A program made the position numbers and the translations under genes. Of a stretch of 64,000 nt of DNA, positions 33,951-46,320 are shown in pieces. A model generated the notes under the pieces. It worked only from the letters and a program-made list of their open reading frames with translations. It was not told the origin of the DNA and did not search any database. Each line of letters begins with the position of its first letter. Within the stretch, counting starts at the first letter, position 1. The stretch comes from Alitta virens (Eukaryota > Annelida > Polychaeta > Phyllodocida > Nereididae), in NCBI GenBank assembly GCA_932294295.1, contig OW028580.1, positions 30,450,136-30,514,135 of the forward strand. Reading direction: 5' to 3'.

Positions 33951-34495
33951 GAGCTGTGAGTCTCTGACATGGCTAGGCCAGTGGTTTTTGCCGTAGGAGA
34001 TCGATTAAAGCATATAGGTAATATTATTTGCCATTTCTGACCACTTTATCAATGCAATTTTGATGGAAGTATTTCCTGAAATGTCGTTGTCAACTGCATA
34101 TGTTTTTAGCATTGTTGTAACTTTCATTATGAGAAATGGTGCAAATGTGATACCAGACAATTTCATGTTGGATGCATCACAGCCCTGTGAATCAGAGTCA
34201 GAATATCTGTAGGAATGGTGACACAAACTTTTGCACATCTTTAGATTGGATTAAGATCATAAGTATATACAAGCAAAAGGAATACATACATGTGGTGAGA
34301 TGATACAGTTGATACAGGAAGTTGCAATTATTATGGAGATCAGAGCTAGCGATTATTGAGGGGCCACCAATGAGGTGAGAGATGAGATGATTGACATGAA
34401 ATGGAAAAGTAATTGGCGAAAATTTGATTTTGCATGCTTCTAAATGACTAGTAGGGTGTGCCCGGAATGACAGTCACATATGTCTGCATACAGCT

Positions 34496-34577
34496 GCAGT
34501 TGTGGCCGAGTGGTTAAGGCGTTGGACTTGAAATCCAAATGGCACTGCCCGCACAGGTTCGAACCCTGTCAACTGCG
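34496..34577 (+). tRNA. tRNA-Ser-TGA: tRNA-Ser(UGA), unit 32, variable-arm variant
   Basis: ATGGC variable arm; third of three here, while block copy 2 has only two. Confidence 0.93.
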
Positions 34578-34911
34578 ATATTTTATGTTCATGAGATGAT
34601 AATGCCACAGGGAATCCAATCTGGTCTCTCATTGTCCTGAATGCAAGTTGCCAGCTGTAAAGTTATTTTCACTTTTATCAAAAGGATGTTAACCAGGAAG
34701 TGGTCGGGTTTATAGTTGTACAGTTTGTGTCAGTTCCAATTTGGTGTCAGGAGATGGTCTCCAACTGTCCTGAGTGCAGCCAGACAGTTTTGAAGTTATT
34801 CTCACTTACATTGAATTGAGAAGAGGTCCGGTTTATAGTTGTCAGTTGCATTGAATAATATATGAGGGATAAGTCTGAATGTAAACCTTTCTAGAAGCAG
34901 CTGGCCAGTTA

Positions 34912-34983
34912 GCCGTGATCGTATAGTGGTTAGTACTTCTCGTTGTGGCCGAGACAACCCAGGTTCGAATCCTGGTCACGGCA
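34912..34983 (+). tRNA. tRNA-His-GTG: tRNA-His(GUG), unit 32
   Basis: As reference. Confidence 0.97.
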
Positions 34984-35528
34984 GAGCTGTGAGTCTCTGA
35001 CATGGCTAGGCCAGTGGTTTTTGCCGTAGGAGATCGATTAAAGCATATAGGTAATATTATTTGCCATTTCTGACCACTTTATCAATGCAATTTTGATGGA
35101 AGTATTTCCTGAAATGTCGTTGTCAACTGCATATGTTTTTAGCATTGTTGTAACTTTCATTATGAGAAATGGTGCAAATGTGATACCAGACAATTTCATG
35201 TTGGATGCATCACAGCCCTGTGAATCAGAGTCAGAATATTTGTAGGAATGGTGACACAAACTTTTGCACATCTTTAGATTGGATTAAGATCATAAGTATA
35301 TACAAGCAAAAGGAATACATACATGTGGTGAGATGATACAGTTGATACAGGAAGTTGCAATTATTATGGAGATCAGAGCTAGCGATTATTGAGGGGCCAC
35401 CAATGAGGTGAGAGATGAGATGATTGACATGAAATGGTAAAGTAATTGGTGAAAATTTGATTTTGCATGCTTCTAAATGACTAGTAGGGTGTGCCCGGAA
35501 TGACAGTCACATATGTCTGCATACAGCT

Positions 35529-35610
35529 GCAGTTGTGGCCGAGTGGTTAAGGCGTTGGACTTGAAATCCAATGGGCACTGCCCGCACAGGTTCGAACCCT
35601 GTCAACTGCG
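35529..35610 (+). tRNA. tRNA-Ser-TGA: tRNA-Ser(UGA), unit 33
   Basis: Intact; variable loop ACT. Confidence 0.97.
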
Positions 35611-35944
35611 ATATTTTATGTTCATGAGATGATAATGCCACAGGGAATCCAATCTGGTCTCTCATTGTCCTGAATGCAAGTTGCCAGCTGTAAAGTTATT
35701 CTCACTTTTATCAAACGGATGTTAACCAGGAAGTGGTCGGATTTATAGTTGTACAGTTTGTGTCAGTTCCAATTTGGTGTCAGGAGATGGTCTCCAACTG
35801 TCCTGAGTGCAGCCAGACAGTTTTGAATTTATTCTCACTTTCATTGAATTGAGAAGAGGTCCGGTTTATAGTTGTCAGTTGCATTGAATAATATATGAGG
35901 GATAAGTCTGAATGTAAACCTTTCTAGAAGCAGCTGGCCAGTTA

Positions 35945-36016
35945 GCCGTGATCGTATAGTGGTTAGTACTTCTCGTTGTGGCCGAGACAACCCAGGTTCG
36001 AATCCTGGTCACGGCA
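35945..36016 (+). tRNA. tRNA-His-GTG: tRNA-His(GUG), unit 33
   Basis: As reference. Confidence 0.97.
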
Positions 36017-36561
36017 GAGCTGTGAGTCTCTGACATGGCTAGGCCAGTGGTTTTTGCCGTAGGAGATCGATTAAAGCATATAGGTAATATTATTTGCCAT
36101 TTCTGACCACTTTATCAATGCAATTTTGATGGAAGTATTTTCTGAAATGTCGTTGTCAACTGCATATGTTTTTAGCATTGTTGTAACTTTCATTATGAGA
36201 AATGGTGCAAATGTGATACCAGACAATTTCATGTTGGATGCATCACAGCCCTGTGAATCAGAGTCAGAATATTTGTAGGAATGGTGACACAAACTTTTGC
36301 ACATCTTTAGATTGGATTAAGATCATAAGCATATACAAGCAAAAGGAATACATACATGTGGTGAGATGATACAGTTGATACAGGAAGTTGCAATTATTAT
36401 GGAGATCAGAGCTAGCGATTATTGAGGGGCCACCAATGAGGTGAGAGATGAGATGATTGACATGAAATGGAAAAGTAATTGGCAAAAATTTGATTTTGCA
36501 TGCTTCTAAATGACTAGTAGGGTGTGCCCGGAATGACAGACACATATGTCTGCATACAGCT

Positions 36562-36643
36562 GCAGTTGTGGCCGAGTGGTTAAGGCGTTGGACTTGAAAT
36601 CCAATGGGCATTGCCCGCACAGGTTCGAACCCTGTCAACTGCG
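36562..36643 (+). tRNA. tRNA-Ser-TGA: tRNA-Ser(UGA), unit 34
   Basis: As reference. Confidence 0.97.
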
Positions 36644-36977
36644 ATATTTTATGTTCATGAGATGATAATGCCACAGGGAATCCAATCTGGTCTCTCATTG
36701 TCCTGAACGCAAGTTGCCAGCTGTAAAGTTATTCTCACCTTTATCAAACGGATGTTAACCAGGAAGTGGTCGGGTTTATAGTTGTACTGTTTGTGTCAGT
36801 TCCAATTTGGTGTCAGGAGATGGTCTCCAACTGTCCTGAGTGCAGCCAGACAGTTTTGAAGTTATTCTCACTTACATTGAATTGAGAAGAGGTCCGGTTT
36901 ATAGTTGTCAGTTGCATTGAATAATATATGAGGGATAAGTCTGAATGTAAACCTTTCTAGAAGCAGCTGGCCAGTTA

Positions 36978-37049
36978 GCCGTGATCGTATAGTGGTTAGT
37001 ACTTCTCGTTGTGGCCGAGACAACCCAGGTTCGAATCCTGGTCACGGCA
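36978..37049 (+). tRNA. tRNA-His-GTG: tRNA-His(GUG), unit 34
   Basis: Gene as reference; the trailer has the CTCTGGCATGG marker. Confidence 0.97.
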
Positions 37050-37592
37050 GAGCTGTGAGTCTCTGGCATGGCTAGGCCAGTGGTTTTTGCCGTAGGAGAT
37101 CGATTAAAGCATATAGGTAATATTATTTGCCATTTCTGACCACTTTATCAATGCAATTTTGATGGAAGTATTTCCTGAAATGTCGTTGTCAACTGCATGT
37201 TTTTAGCATTGTTGTAACTTTCATTATGAGAAATGGTGCAAATGTGATACCAGACAATTTCATGTTGGATGCATCACAGCCCTGCGAATCAGAGTCAGAA
37301 TATTTGTAGGAATGGTGACACAAACTTTTGCACATCTTTAGATTGGATTAAGATCATAAGTATATACAAGCAAAAGGAATACATACATGTGGTGAGATGA
37401 AAAAGTTGATACAGGAAGTTGCAATTATTATGGAGAACAGAGCTAGCGATTATTGAGGGGCCACCAATGAGGTGAGAGATGAGATGATTGACATGAAATG
37501 GAAAAGTAATTGGCGAAAATTTGATTTTGCATGCTTCTAAATGACTAGTAGGGTGTGCCCGGAATGACAGTCACATATGTCTGCATACAGCT

Positions 37593-37674
37593 GCAGTTGT
37601 GGCCGAGTGGTTAAGGCGTTGGACTTGAAATCCAATGGGCATTGCCCGCACAGGTTCGAACCCTGTCAGCTGCG
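37593..37674 (+). tRNA. tRNA-Ser-TGA: tRNA-Ser(UGA), unit 35
   Basis: Acceptor CAGCTGC. Confidence 0.97.
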
Positions 37675-38008
37675 ATATTTTATGTTCATGAGATGATAAT
37701 GCCACAGGGAATCCAATCTGGGTTCTCACTGTCCTGAATGCAAGTTGCCAGCTGTAAAGTTATTCTCACTTTTATCAAACGGATGTTAACCAGGAAGTGG
37801 TCGGGTTTATAGTTGTACAGTTTGTGTCAGTTCCAATTTGGTGTCAGGAGATGGTCTCCAACTGTCCTGAGTGCAGCCAGACAGTTTTGAATTTATTCTC
37901 ACTTTCATTGAATTGAGAAGAGGTCCGGTTTATAGTTGTCAGTTGCATTGAATAATATATGAGGGATAAGTCTGAATGTAAACCTTTCTAGAAGCAGCTG
38001 GCCAGTTA

Positions 38009-38080
38009 GCCGTGATCGTATAGTGGTTAGTACTTCTCGTTGTGGCCGAGACAACCCAGGTTCGAATCCTGGTCACGGCA
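38009..38080 (+). tRNA. tRNA-His-GTG: tRNA-His(GUG), unit 35
   Basis: As reference. Spacer 2 downstream has lost 20 bp in three small deletions. Confidence 0.97.
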
Positions 38081-38605
38081 GAGCTGTGAGTCTCTGACAT
38101 GGCTAGGCCAGTGGTTTTTGCCGTAGGAGAGGTAATATTATTTGCCATTTCTGACCACTTTATCAATGCAATTTTGATGGAAGTATTTCCTGAAATGTCG
38201 TTGTCAACTGCATGTTTTTAGCATTGTTGTAACTTTCATTATGAGAAATGGTGCAAATGTGATACCAGACAATTTCATGTTGGATGCATCACAGCCCTGC
38301 GAATCATAGTCAGAATATTTGTAGGAATGGTGACACAAACTTTTGCACATCTTTAGATTGGATTAAGATCATAAGTATATACAAGCAAAAGGAATACATA
38401 CATGTGGTGAGATGATACAGTTGATACAGGAAGTTGCAATTATTATGGAGATCAGAGCTAGCGATTATTGAGGGGCCACCAATGAGGTGAGATGAGATGA
38501 TTGACATGAAATGGAAAAGTAATTGGCGAAAATTTGATTTTGCATGCTTCTAAATGACTAGTAGGGTGTGCCCGGAATGACAGTCACATATGTCTGCATA
38601 CAGCT

Positions 38606-38687
38606 GCAGTTGTGGCCGAGTGGTTAAGGCGTTGGACTTGAAATCCAATGGGCATTGCCCGCACAGGTTCGAACCCTGTCAGCTGCG
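38606..38687 (+). tRNA. tRNA-Ser-TGA: tRNA-Ser(UGA), unit 36
   Basis: Acceptor CAGCTGC. Confidence 0.97.
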
Positions 38688-39021
38688 ATATTTTATGTTC
38701 ATGAGATGATAATGCCACAGGGAATCCAATCTGGGTTCTCACTGTCCTGAATGCAAGTTGCCAGCTGTAAAGTTATTCTCACTTTTATCAAACGGATGTT
38801 AACCAGGAAGTGGTCGGGTTTATAGTTGTACAGTTTGTGTCAGTTCCAATTTGTTGTCAGGAGATGGTCTCCAACTGTCCTGAGTGCAGCCAGACAGTTT
38901 TGAATTTATTCTCACTTTCATTGAATTGAGAAGAGGTCCGGTTTATAGTTGTCAGTTGCATTGAATAATATATGAGGGATAAGTCTGAATGTAAACCTTT
39001 CTAGAAGCAGCTGGCCAGTTA

Positions 39022-39093
39022 GCCGTGATCGTATAGTGGTTAGTACTTCTCGTTGTGGCCGAGACAACCCAGGTTCGAATCCTGGTCACGGCA
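39022..39093 (+). tRNA. tRNA-His-GTG: tRNA-His(GUG), unit 36
   Basis: As reference. Confidence 0.97.
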
Positions 39094-39638
39094 GAGCTGT
39101 GAGTCTCTGACATGGCTAGGCCAGTGGTTTTTGCCGTAGGAGATCGATTAAAGCATATAGGTAATATTATTTGCCATTTCTGACCACTTTATCAATGCAA
39201 TTTTGATGGAAGTATTTCCTGAAATGTCGTTGTCAACTGCATATGTTTTTAGCATTGTTGTAACTTTCATTATGAGAAATGGTGCAAATGTGATACCAGA
39301 CAATTTCATGTTGGATGCATCACAGCCCTGTGAATCAGAGTCAGAATATTTGTAGGAATGGTGACACAAACTTTTGCACATCTTTAGATTGGATTAAGAT
39401 CATAAGTATATACAAGCAAAAGGAATACATACATGTGGTGAGATGATACAGTTGATACAGGAAGTTGCAATTATTATGGAGATCAGAGCTAGCGATTATT
39501 GAGGGGCCACCAATGAGGTGAGAGATGAGATGATTGACATGAAATGGAAAAGTAATTGGCGAAAATTTGATTTTGCATGCTTCTAAATGACTAGTAGGGT
39601 GTGCCCGGAATGACAGTCACATATGTCTGCATACAGCT

Positions 39639-39720
39639 GCAGTTGTGGCCGAGTGGTTAAGGCGTTGGTCTTGAAATCCAATGGGCATTGCCCGCACAGG
39701 TTCGTACCCTGTCAGCTGCG
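39639..39720 (+). tRNA. tRNA-Ser-TGA: tRNA-Ser(UGA), unit 37, stem and A58 lesions
   Basis: Two linked changes: the anticodon stem is TTGGT/TCCAA (closing pair lost) and the T loop is TTCGTAC (A58, the invariant m1A site and a B-box base, is T). The same pair is at 41701 and 62987. Likely nonfunctional yet copied. Confidence 0.83.
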
Positions 39721-40054
39721 ATATTTTATGTTCATGAGATGATAATGCCACAGGGAATCCAATCTGGGTTCTCACTGTCCTGAATGCAAGTTGCCAGCTG
39801 TAAAGTTATTCTCACTTTTATCAAACGGATGTTAACCAGGAAGTGGTCGGATTTATAGTTGTACAGTTTGTGTCAGTTCCAATTTGGTGTCAGGAGATGG
39901 TCTCCAACTGTCCTGAGTGCAACCAGACAGTTTTGAATTTATTCTCACTTTCATTGAATTGAGAAGAGGTCCGGTTTATAGTTGTCAGTTGCATTGAATA
40001 ATATATGAGGGATAAGTCTGAATGTAAACCTTTCTAGAAGCAGCTGGCCAGTTA

Positions 40055-40126
40055 GCCGTGATCGTATAGTGGTTAGTACTTCTCGTTGTGGCCGAGACAA
40101 CCCAGGTTCGAATCCTGGTCACGGCA
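40055..40126 (+). tRNA. tRNA-His-GTG: tRNA-His(GUG), unit 37
   Basis: As reference. Confidence 0.97.
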
Positions 40127-40667
40127 GAGCTGTGAGTCTCTGACATGGCTAGGCCAGTGGTTTTTGCCGTAGGAGATCGATTAAAGCATATAGGTAATAT
40201 TATTTGCCATTTCTGACCACTTTATCAATGCAATTTTGATGGAAGTATTTCCTGAAATGTCGTTGTCAACTGCATGTTTTTAGCATTGTTGTAACTTTCA
40301 TTATGAGAAATGGTGCAAATGTGATACCAGACAATTTCATGTTGGATGCATCACAGCCCTGGGAATCATAGTCAGAATATTTGTAGGAATGGTGACACAA
40401 ACTTTTGCACATCTTTAGATTGGATTAAGATCATAAGTATATACAAGCAAAAGGAATACATACATGTGGTGAGATGATACAGTTGATACAGGAAGTTGCA
40501 ATTATTATGGAGATCAGAGCTAGCGATTATTGAGGGGCCACCAATGAGGTGAGATGAGATGATTGACATGAAATGGAAAAGTAATTGGCGAAAATTTGAT
40601 TTTGCATGCTTCTAAATGACTAGTAGGGTGTGCCCGGAATGACAGTCACATATGTCTGCATACAGCT

Positions 40668-40749
40668 GCAGTTGTGGCCGAGTGGTTAAGGCGTTGGACT
40701 TGAAATCCAATGGGCATTGCCCGCACAGGTTCGAACCCTGTCAGCTGTG
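40668..40749 (+). tRNA. tRNA-Ser-TGA: tRNA-Ser(UGA), unit 38, 1-72 wobble
   Basis: 3' strand CAGCTGT: C72 to T leaves a terminal G-U pair. Confidence 0.92.
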
Positions 40750-41083
40750 ATATTTTATGTTCATGAGATGATAATGCCACAGGGAATCCAATCTGGGTTC
40801 TCACTGTCCTGAATGCAAGTTGCCAGCTGTAAAGTTATTCTCACTTTTATCAAACGGATGTTAACCAGGAAGTGGTCGGGTTTATAGTTGTACAGTTTGT
40901 GTCAGTTCCAATTTGTTGTCAGGAGATGGTCTCCAACTGTCCTGAGTGCAGCCAGACAGTTTTGAATTTATTCTCACTTTCATTGAATTGAGAAGAGGTC
41001 CGGTTTATAGTTGTCAGTTGCATTGAAAAATATATGAGGGATAAGTCTGAATGTAAACCTTTCTAGAAGCAGCTGGCCAGTTA

Positions 41084-41155
41084 GCCGTGATCGTATAGTG
41101 GTTAGTACTTCTCGTTGTGGCCGAGACAACCCATGTTCGAATCCTGGTCACGGCA
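41084..41155 (+). tRNA. tRNA-His-GTG: tRNA-His(GUG), unit 38, B-box variant
   Basis: The T-stem reads CCATG for CCAGG, losing one pair and the first G of the B box. Confidence 0.88.
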
Positions 41156-41700
41156 GAGCTGTGAGTCTCTGACATGGCTAGGCCAGTGGTTTTTGCCGTA
41201 GGAGATCGATTAAAGCATATAGGTAATATTATTTGCCATTTCTGACCACTTTATCAATGCAATTTTGATGGAAGTATTTCCTGAAATGTCGTTGTCAACT
41301 GCATATGTTTTTAGCATTGTTGTAACTTTCATTATGAGAAATGGTGCAAATGTGATACCAGACAATTTCATGTTGGATGCATCACAGCCCTGTGAATCAG
41401 AGTCAGAATATTTGTAGGAATGGTGACACAAACTTTTGCACATCTTTAGATTGGATTAAGATCATAAGTATATACAAGCAAAAGGAATACATACATGTGG
41501 TGAGATGATACAGTTGATACAGGAAGTTGCAATTATTATGGAGATCAGAGCTAGCGATTATTGAGGGGCCACCAATGAGGTGAGAGATGAGATGATTGAC
41601 ATGAAATGGAAAAGTAATTGGCGAAAATTTGATTTTGCATGCTTCTAAATGACTAGTAGGGTGTGCCCGGAATGACAGTCACATATGTCTGCATACAGCT

Positions 41701-41782
41701 GCAGTTGTGGCCGAGTGGTTAAGGCGTTGGTCTTGAAATCCAATGGGCATTGCCCGCACAGGTTCGTACCCTGTCAGCTGCG
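41701..41782 (+). tRNA. tRNA-Ser-TGA: tRNA-Ser(UGA), unit 39, stem and A58 lesions
   Basis: Same two lesions as 39639, two units (2062 bp) downstream. Confidence 0.83.
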
Positions 41783-42116
41783 ATATTTTATGTTCATGAG
41801 ATGATAATGCCACAGGGAATCCAATCTGGGTTCTCACTGTCCTGAATGCAAGTTGCCAGCTGTAAAGTTATTCTCACTTTTATCAAACGGATGTTAACCA
41901 GGAAGTGGTCGGGTTTATAGTTGTACAGTTTGTGTCAGTTCCAATTTGGTGTCAGGAGATGGTCTCCAACTGTCCTGAGTGCAGCCAGACAGTTTTGAAT
42001 TTATTCTCACTTTCATTGAATTGAGAAGAGGTCCGGTTTATAGTTGTCATTTGCATTGAATAATATATGAGGGATAAGTCTGAATGTAAACTTTTCTAGA
42101 AGCAGCTGGCCAGTTA

Positions 42117-42188
42117 GCCGTGATCGTATAGTGGTTAGTACTTCTCGTTGTGGCCGAGACAACCCAGGTTCGAATCCTGGTCACGGCA
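42117..42188 (+). tRNA. tRNA-His-GTG: tRNA-His(GUG), unit 39
   Basis: As reference. Confidence 0.97.
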
Positions 42189-42733
42189 GAGCTGTGAGTC
42201 TCTGACATGGCTAGGCCAGTGGTTTTTGCCGTAGGAGATCGATTAAAGCATATAGGTAATATTATTTGCCATTTCTGACCACTTTATCAATGCAATTTTG
42301 ATGGAAGTATTTCCTGAAATGTCGTTGTCAACTGCATATGTTTTTAGTATTGTTGTAACTTTCATTAAGAGAAATGGTGCAAATGTGATACCAGACAATT
42401 TCATGTTGGATGCATCACAGCCCTGTGAATCAGAGTCAGAATATTTGTAGGAATGGTGACACAAACTTTTGCACATCTTTAGATTGGATTAAGATCATAA
42501 GTATATACAAGCAAAAGGAATACATACATGTGGTGAGATGATACAGTTGATACAGGAAGTTGCAATTATTATGGAGATCAGAGCTAGCAATTATTGAGGG
42601 GCCACCAATGAGGTGAGAGATGAGATGATTGACATGAAATGGAAAAGTAATTGGCGAAAATTTGATTTTGCATGCTTCTAAATGACTAGTAGGGTGTGCC
42701 CGGAATGACAGTCACATATGTCTGCATACAGCT

Positions 42734-42815
42734 GCAGTTGTGGCCGAGTGGTTAAGGCGTTGGATGTGAAATCCAATGGGCATTGCCCGCACAGGTTCGA
42801 ACCTTGTCAACTGCG
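42734..42815 (+). tRNA. tRNA-Ser-TGA: tRNA-Ser(UGA), unit 40, U33 lost
   Basis: Anticodon loop TGTGAAA: the anticodon is still TGA but the universal U33 is G and position 32 is T, so the U-turn should fail. The T-stem has a G-U (CTTGT). The downstream stop survives as GATGTTTTATG. Confidence 0.87.
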
Positions 42816-43149
42816 ATGTTTTATGTTCATGAGATGATAATGCCACAGGGAATCCAATCTGGGTTCTCACTGTCCTGAATGCAAGTTGCCAGCTGTAAAG
42901 TTATTCTCACCTTTATCAAACGGATGTTAACCAGGAAGTGGTCGGGTTTATAGTTGTACAGTTTGTGACAGTTCCAATTTGGTGTCAGGAGATGGTCTCC
43001 AACTGTCCTGAGTGCAGCCAGACAGTTTTGAAGTTATTCTCACTTTCATTGAATTGAGAAGAGGTCCGGTTTATAGTCGTCAGTTGCATTGAATAATATA
43101 TGAGGGATAAGTCTGAATGTAAACCTTTATAGAAGCTGCTGGCCAGTTA

Positions 43150-43221
43150 GCCGTGATCGTATAGCGGTTAGTACTTCTCGTTGTGGCCGAGACAACCCAG
43201 GTTCGAATCCTGGTCACGGCA
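43150..43221 (+). tRNA. tRNA-His-GTG: tRNA-His(GUG), unit 40, D-loop C variant
   Basis: TAGCGG D loop, linked to the leader TATAGAAGCTGCTGG. Shared with 44183, 45216, 49301 and 51029. Confidence 0.95.
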
Positions 43222-43766
43222 GAGCTGTGAGTCTCTGACATGGCTAGGCCAGTGGTTTTTGCCGTAGGAGATCGATTAAAGCATATAGGTAATATTATTT
43301 GCCATTTCTGACCACTTTATCAATGCAATTTTGATGGAAGTATTTCCTGAAATGTCGTTGTCAACTGCATATGTTTTTAGCATTGTTGTAACTTTCATTA
43401 TGAGAAATGGTGCAAATGTGATACCAGACAATTTCATGTTGGATGCACCACAGCCCTGTGAATCAGAGTCAGAATATTTGTAGGAATGGTGACACAAACT
43501 TTTGCACATCTTTAGATTGGATTAAGATCATAAGTATATACAAGCAAAAGGAATACATACATGTGGTGAGATGATACAGTTGATACAGGAAGTTGCAATT
43601 ATTATGGAGATCAGAGCTAGCGATTATTGAGGGGCCACCAATGAGGTGAGAGATGAGATGATTGACATGAAATGGAAAAGTAATTGGCAAAAATTTGATT
43701 TTGCATGCTTCTAAATGACTAGTAGGGTGTGCCCGGAATGACAGTCACATATGTCTGCATACAGCT

Positions 43767-43848
43767 GCAGTTGTGGCCGAGTGGTTAAGGCGTTGGACTT
43801 GAAATCCAATGGGCATTGCCCGCACAGGTTCGAACCCTGTCAACTGCG
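43767..43848 (+). tRNA. tRNA-Ser-TGA: tRNA-Ser(UGA), unit 41
   Basis: As reference. Confidence 0.97.
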
Positions 43849-44182
43849 ATATTTTATGTTCATGAGATGATAATGCCACAGGGAATCCAATCTGGGTTCT
43901 CACTGTCCTGAATGCAAGTTGCCAGCTGTAAAGTTATTCTCACCTTTATCAAACGGATGTTAACCAGGAAGTGGTCGGGTTTATAGTTGTACAGTTTGTG
44001 ACAGTTCCAATTTGGTGTCAGGAGATGGTCTCCAACTGTCCTGAGTGCAGCCAGACAGTTTTGAAGTTATTCTCACTTTCATTGAATTGAGAAGAGGTCC
44101 GGTTTATAGTCGTCAGTTGCATTGAATAATATATGAGGGATAAGTCTGAATGTAAACCTTTATAGAAGCTGCTGGCCAGTTA

Positions 44183-44254
44183 GCCGTGATCGTATAGCGG
44201 TTAGTACTTCTCGTTGTGGCCGAGACAACCCAGGTTCGAATCCTGGTCACGGCA
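44183..44254 (+). tRNA. tRNA-His-GTG: tRNA-His(GUG), unit 41, D-loop C variant
   Basis: TAGCGG D loop. Confidence 0.95.
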
Positions 44255-44799
44255 GAGCTGTGAGTCTCTGACATGGCTAGGCCAGTGGTTTTTGCCGTAG
44301 GAGATCGATTAAAGCATATAGGTAATATTATTTGCCATTTCTGACCACTTTATCAATGCAATTTTGATGGAAGTATTTCCTGAAATGTCGTTGTCAACTG
44401 CATATGTTTTTAGCATTGTTGTAACTTTCATTATGAGAAATGGTGCAAATGTGATACCAGACAATTTCATGTTGGATGCATCACAGCCCTGTGAATCAGA
44501 GTCAGAATATTTGTAGGAATGGTGACACAAACTTTTGCACATCTTTAGATTGGATTAAGATCATAAGTATATACAAGCAAAAGGAATACATACATGTGGT
44601 GAGATGATACAGTTGATACAGGAAGTTGCAATTATTATGGAGATCAGAGCTAGCAATTATTGAGGGGCCACCAATGAGGTGAGAGATGAGATGATTGACA
44701 TGAAATGGAAAAGTAATTGGCGAAAATTTGATTTTGCATGCTTCTAAATGACTAGTAGGGTGTGCCCGGAATGACAGTCACATATGTCTGCATACAGCT

Positions 44800-44881
44800 G
44801 CAGTTGTGGCCGAGTGGTTAAGGCGTTGGACTTGAAATCCAATGGGCATTGCCCGCACAGGTTCGAACCCTGTCAACTGCG
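44800..44881 (+). tRNA. tRNA-Ser-TGA: tRNA-Ser(UGA), unit 42
   Basis: As reference. Confidence 0.97.
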
Positions 44882-45215
44882 ATATTTTATGTTCATGAGA
44901 TGATAATGCCACAGGGAATCCAATCTGGGTTCTCACTGTCCTGAATGCAAGTTGCCAGCTGTAAAGTTATATTCACCTTTATCAAATGGATGTTAACCAG
45001 GAAGTGGTCGGGTTTATAGTTGTACAGTTTGTGTCAGTTCCAATTTGGTGTCAGGAGATGGTCTCCAACTGTCCTGAGTGCAGCCAGACAGTTTTGAAGT
45101 TATTCTCACTTTCATTGAATTGAGAAGAGGTCCGGTTTATAGTCGTCAGTTGCATTGAATAATGTATGAGGGATAAGTCTGAATGTAAACCTTTATAGAA
45201 GCTGCTGGCCAGTTA

Positions 45216-45287
45216 GCCGTGATCGTATAGCGGTTAGTACTTCTCGTTGTGGCCGAGACAACCCAGGTTCGAATCCTGGTCACGGCA
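45216..45287 (+). tRNA. tRNA-His-GTG: tRNA-His(GUG), unit 42, D-loop C variant
   Basis: TAGCGG D loop. Confidence 0.95.
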
Positions 45288-45832
45288 GAGCTGTGAGTCT
45301 CTGACATGGCTAGGCCAGTGGTTTTTGCCGTAGGAGATCGATTAAAGCATATAGGTAATATTATTTGCCATTTCTGACCACTTTATCAATGCAATTTTGA
45401 TGGAAGTATTTCCTGAAATGTCGTTGTCAACTGCATATGTTTTTAGCATTGTTGTAACTTTCATTATGAGAAATGGTGCAAATGTGATACCAGACAATTT
45501 CATGTTGGATGCATCACAGCCCTGTGAATCAGAGTCAAAATATTTGTAGGAATGGTGACACAAACTTTTGCACATCTTTAGATTGGATTAAGATCATAAG
45601 TATATACAAGCAAAAGGAATACATACATGTGGTGAGATGATACAGTTGATACAGGAAGTTGCAATTATTATGGAGATCAGAGCTAGCAATTATTGAGGGG
45701 CCACCAATGAGGTGAGAGATGAGATGATTGACATGAAATGGAAAAGTAATTGGCGAAAATTTGATTTTGCATGCTTCTAAATGACTAGTAGGGTGTGCCC
45801 GGAATGACAGTCACATATGTCTGCATACAGCT

Positions 45833-45914
45833 GCAGTTGTGGCCGAGTGGTTAAGGCGTTGGACTTGAAATCCAATGGGCATTGCCCGCACAGGTTCGAA
45901 CCCTGTCAACTGCG
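45833..45914 (+). tRNA. tRNA-Ser-TGA: tRNA-Ser(UGA), unit 43
   Basis: As reference. Confidence 0.97.
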
Positions 45915-46248
45915 ATATTTTATGTTCATGAGATGATAATGCCACAGGGAATCCAATCTGGGTTCTCACTGTCCTGAATGCAAGTTGCCAGCTGTAAAGT
46001 TATTCTCACTTTTATCAAACGGATGTTAACCAGGAAGTGGTCGGATTTATAGTTGTACAGTTTGTGTCAGTTCCAATTTGGTGTCAGGAGATGGTCTCCA
46101 ACTGTCCTGAGTGCAGCCAGACAGTTTTGAAGTTATTCTCACTTTCATTGAATTGAGAAGAGGTCCGGTTTATAGTTGTCAGTTGCATTGAATAATATAT
46201 GAGGGATAAGTCTGAATGTAAACCTTTCTAGAAGCAGCTGGCCAGTTA

Positions 46249-46320
46249 GCCGTGATCGTATAGTGGTTAGTACTTCTCGTTGTGGCCGAGACAACCCAGG
46301 TTCGAATCCTGGTCACGGCA
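46249..46320 (+). tRNA. tRNA-His-GTG: tRNA-His(GUG), unit 43
   Basis: As reference; last plus-strand gene before the inversion. Confidence 0.97.

Larger units (their letters stand above)
28630..39710 (+). repeat. higher-order block, copy 1
   Basis: Repeated at about 51978-63058 with an offset of 23,348 bp. Shared private markers include GAGGTCGGG, the GATCT trailer, CTCTGGCATGG (37063/60411), GAGAACAGAG (37436/60784), a 16-bp loss after CCGTAGGAGA (38130/61478) and the GGTCTTG serine gene (39639/62987). Confidence 0.9.

Noticed and set aside
36264..36698. 144-aa ORF on the minus strand
   Set aside because: It reads through the complement of the serine tRNA gene and spacer; it is open only because of chance changes in this unit.
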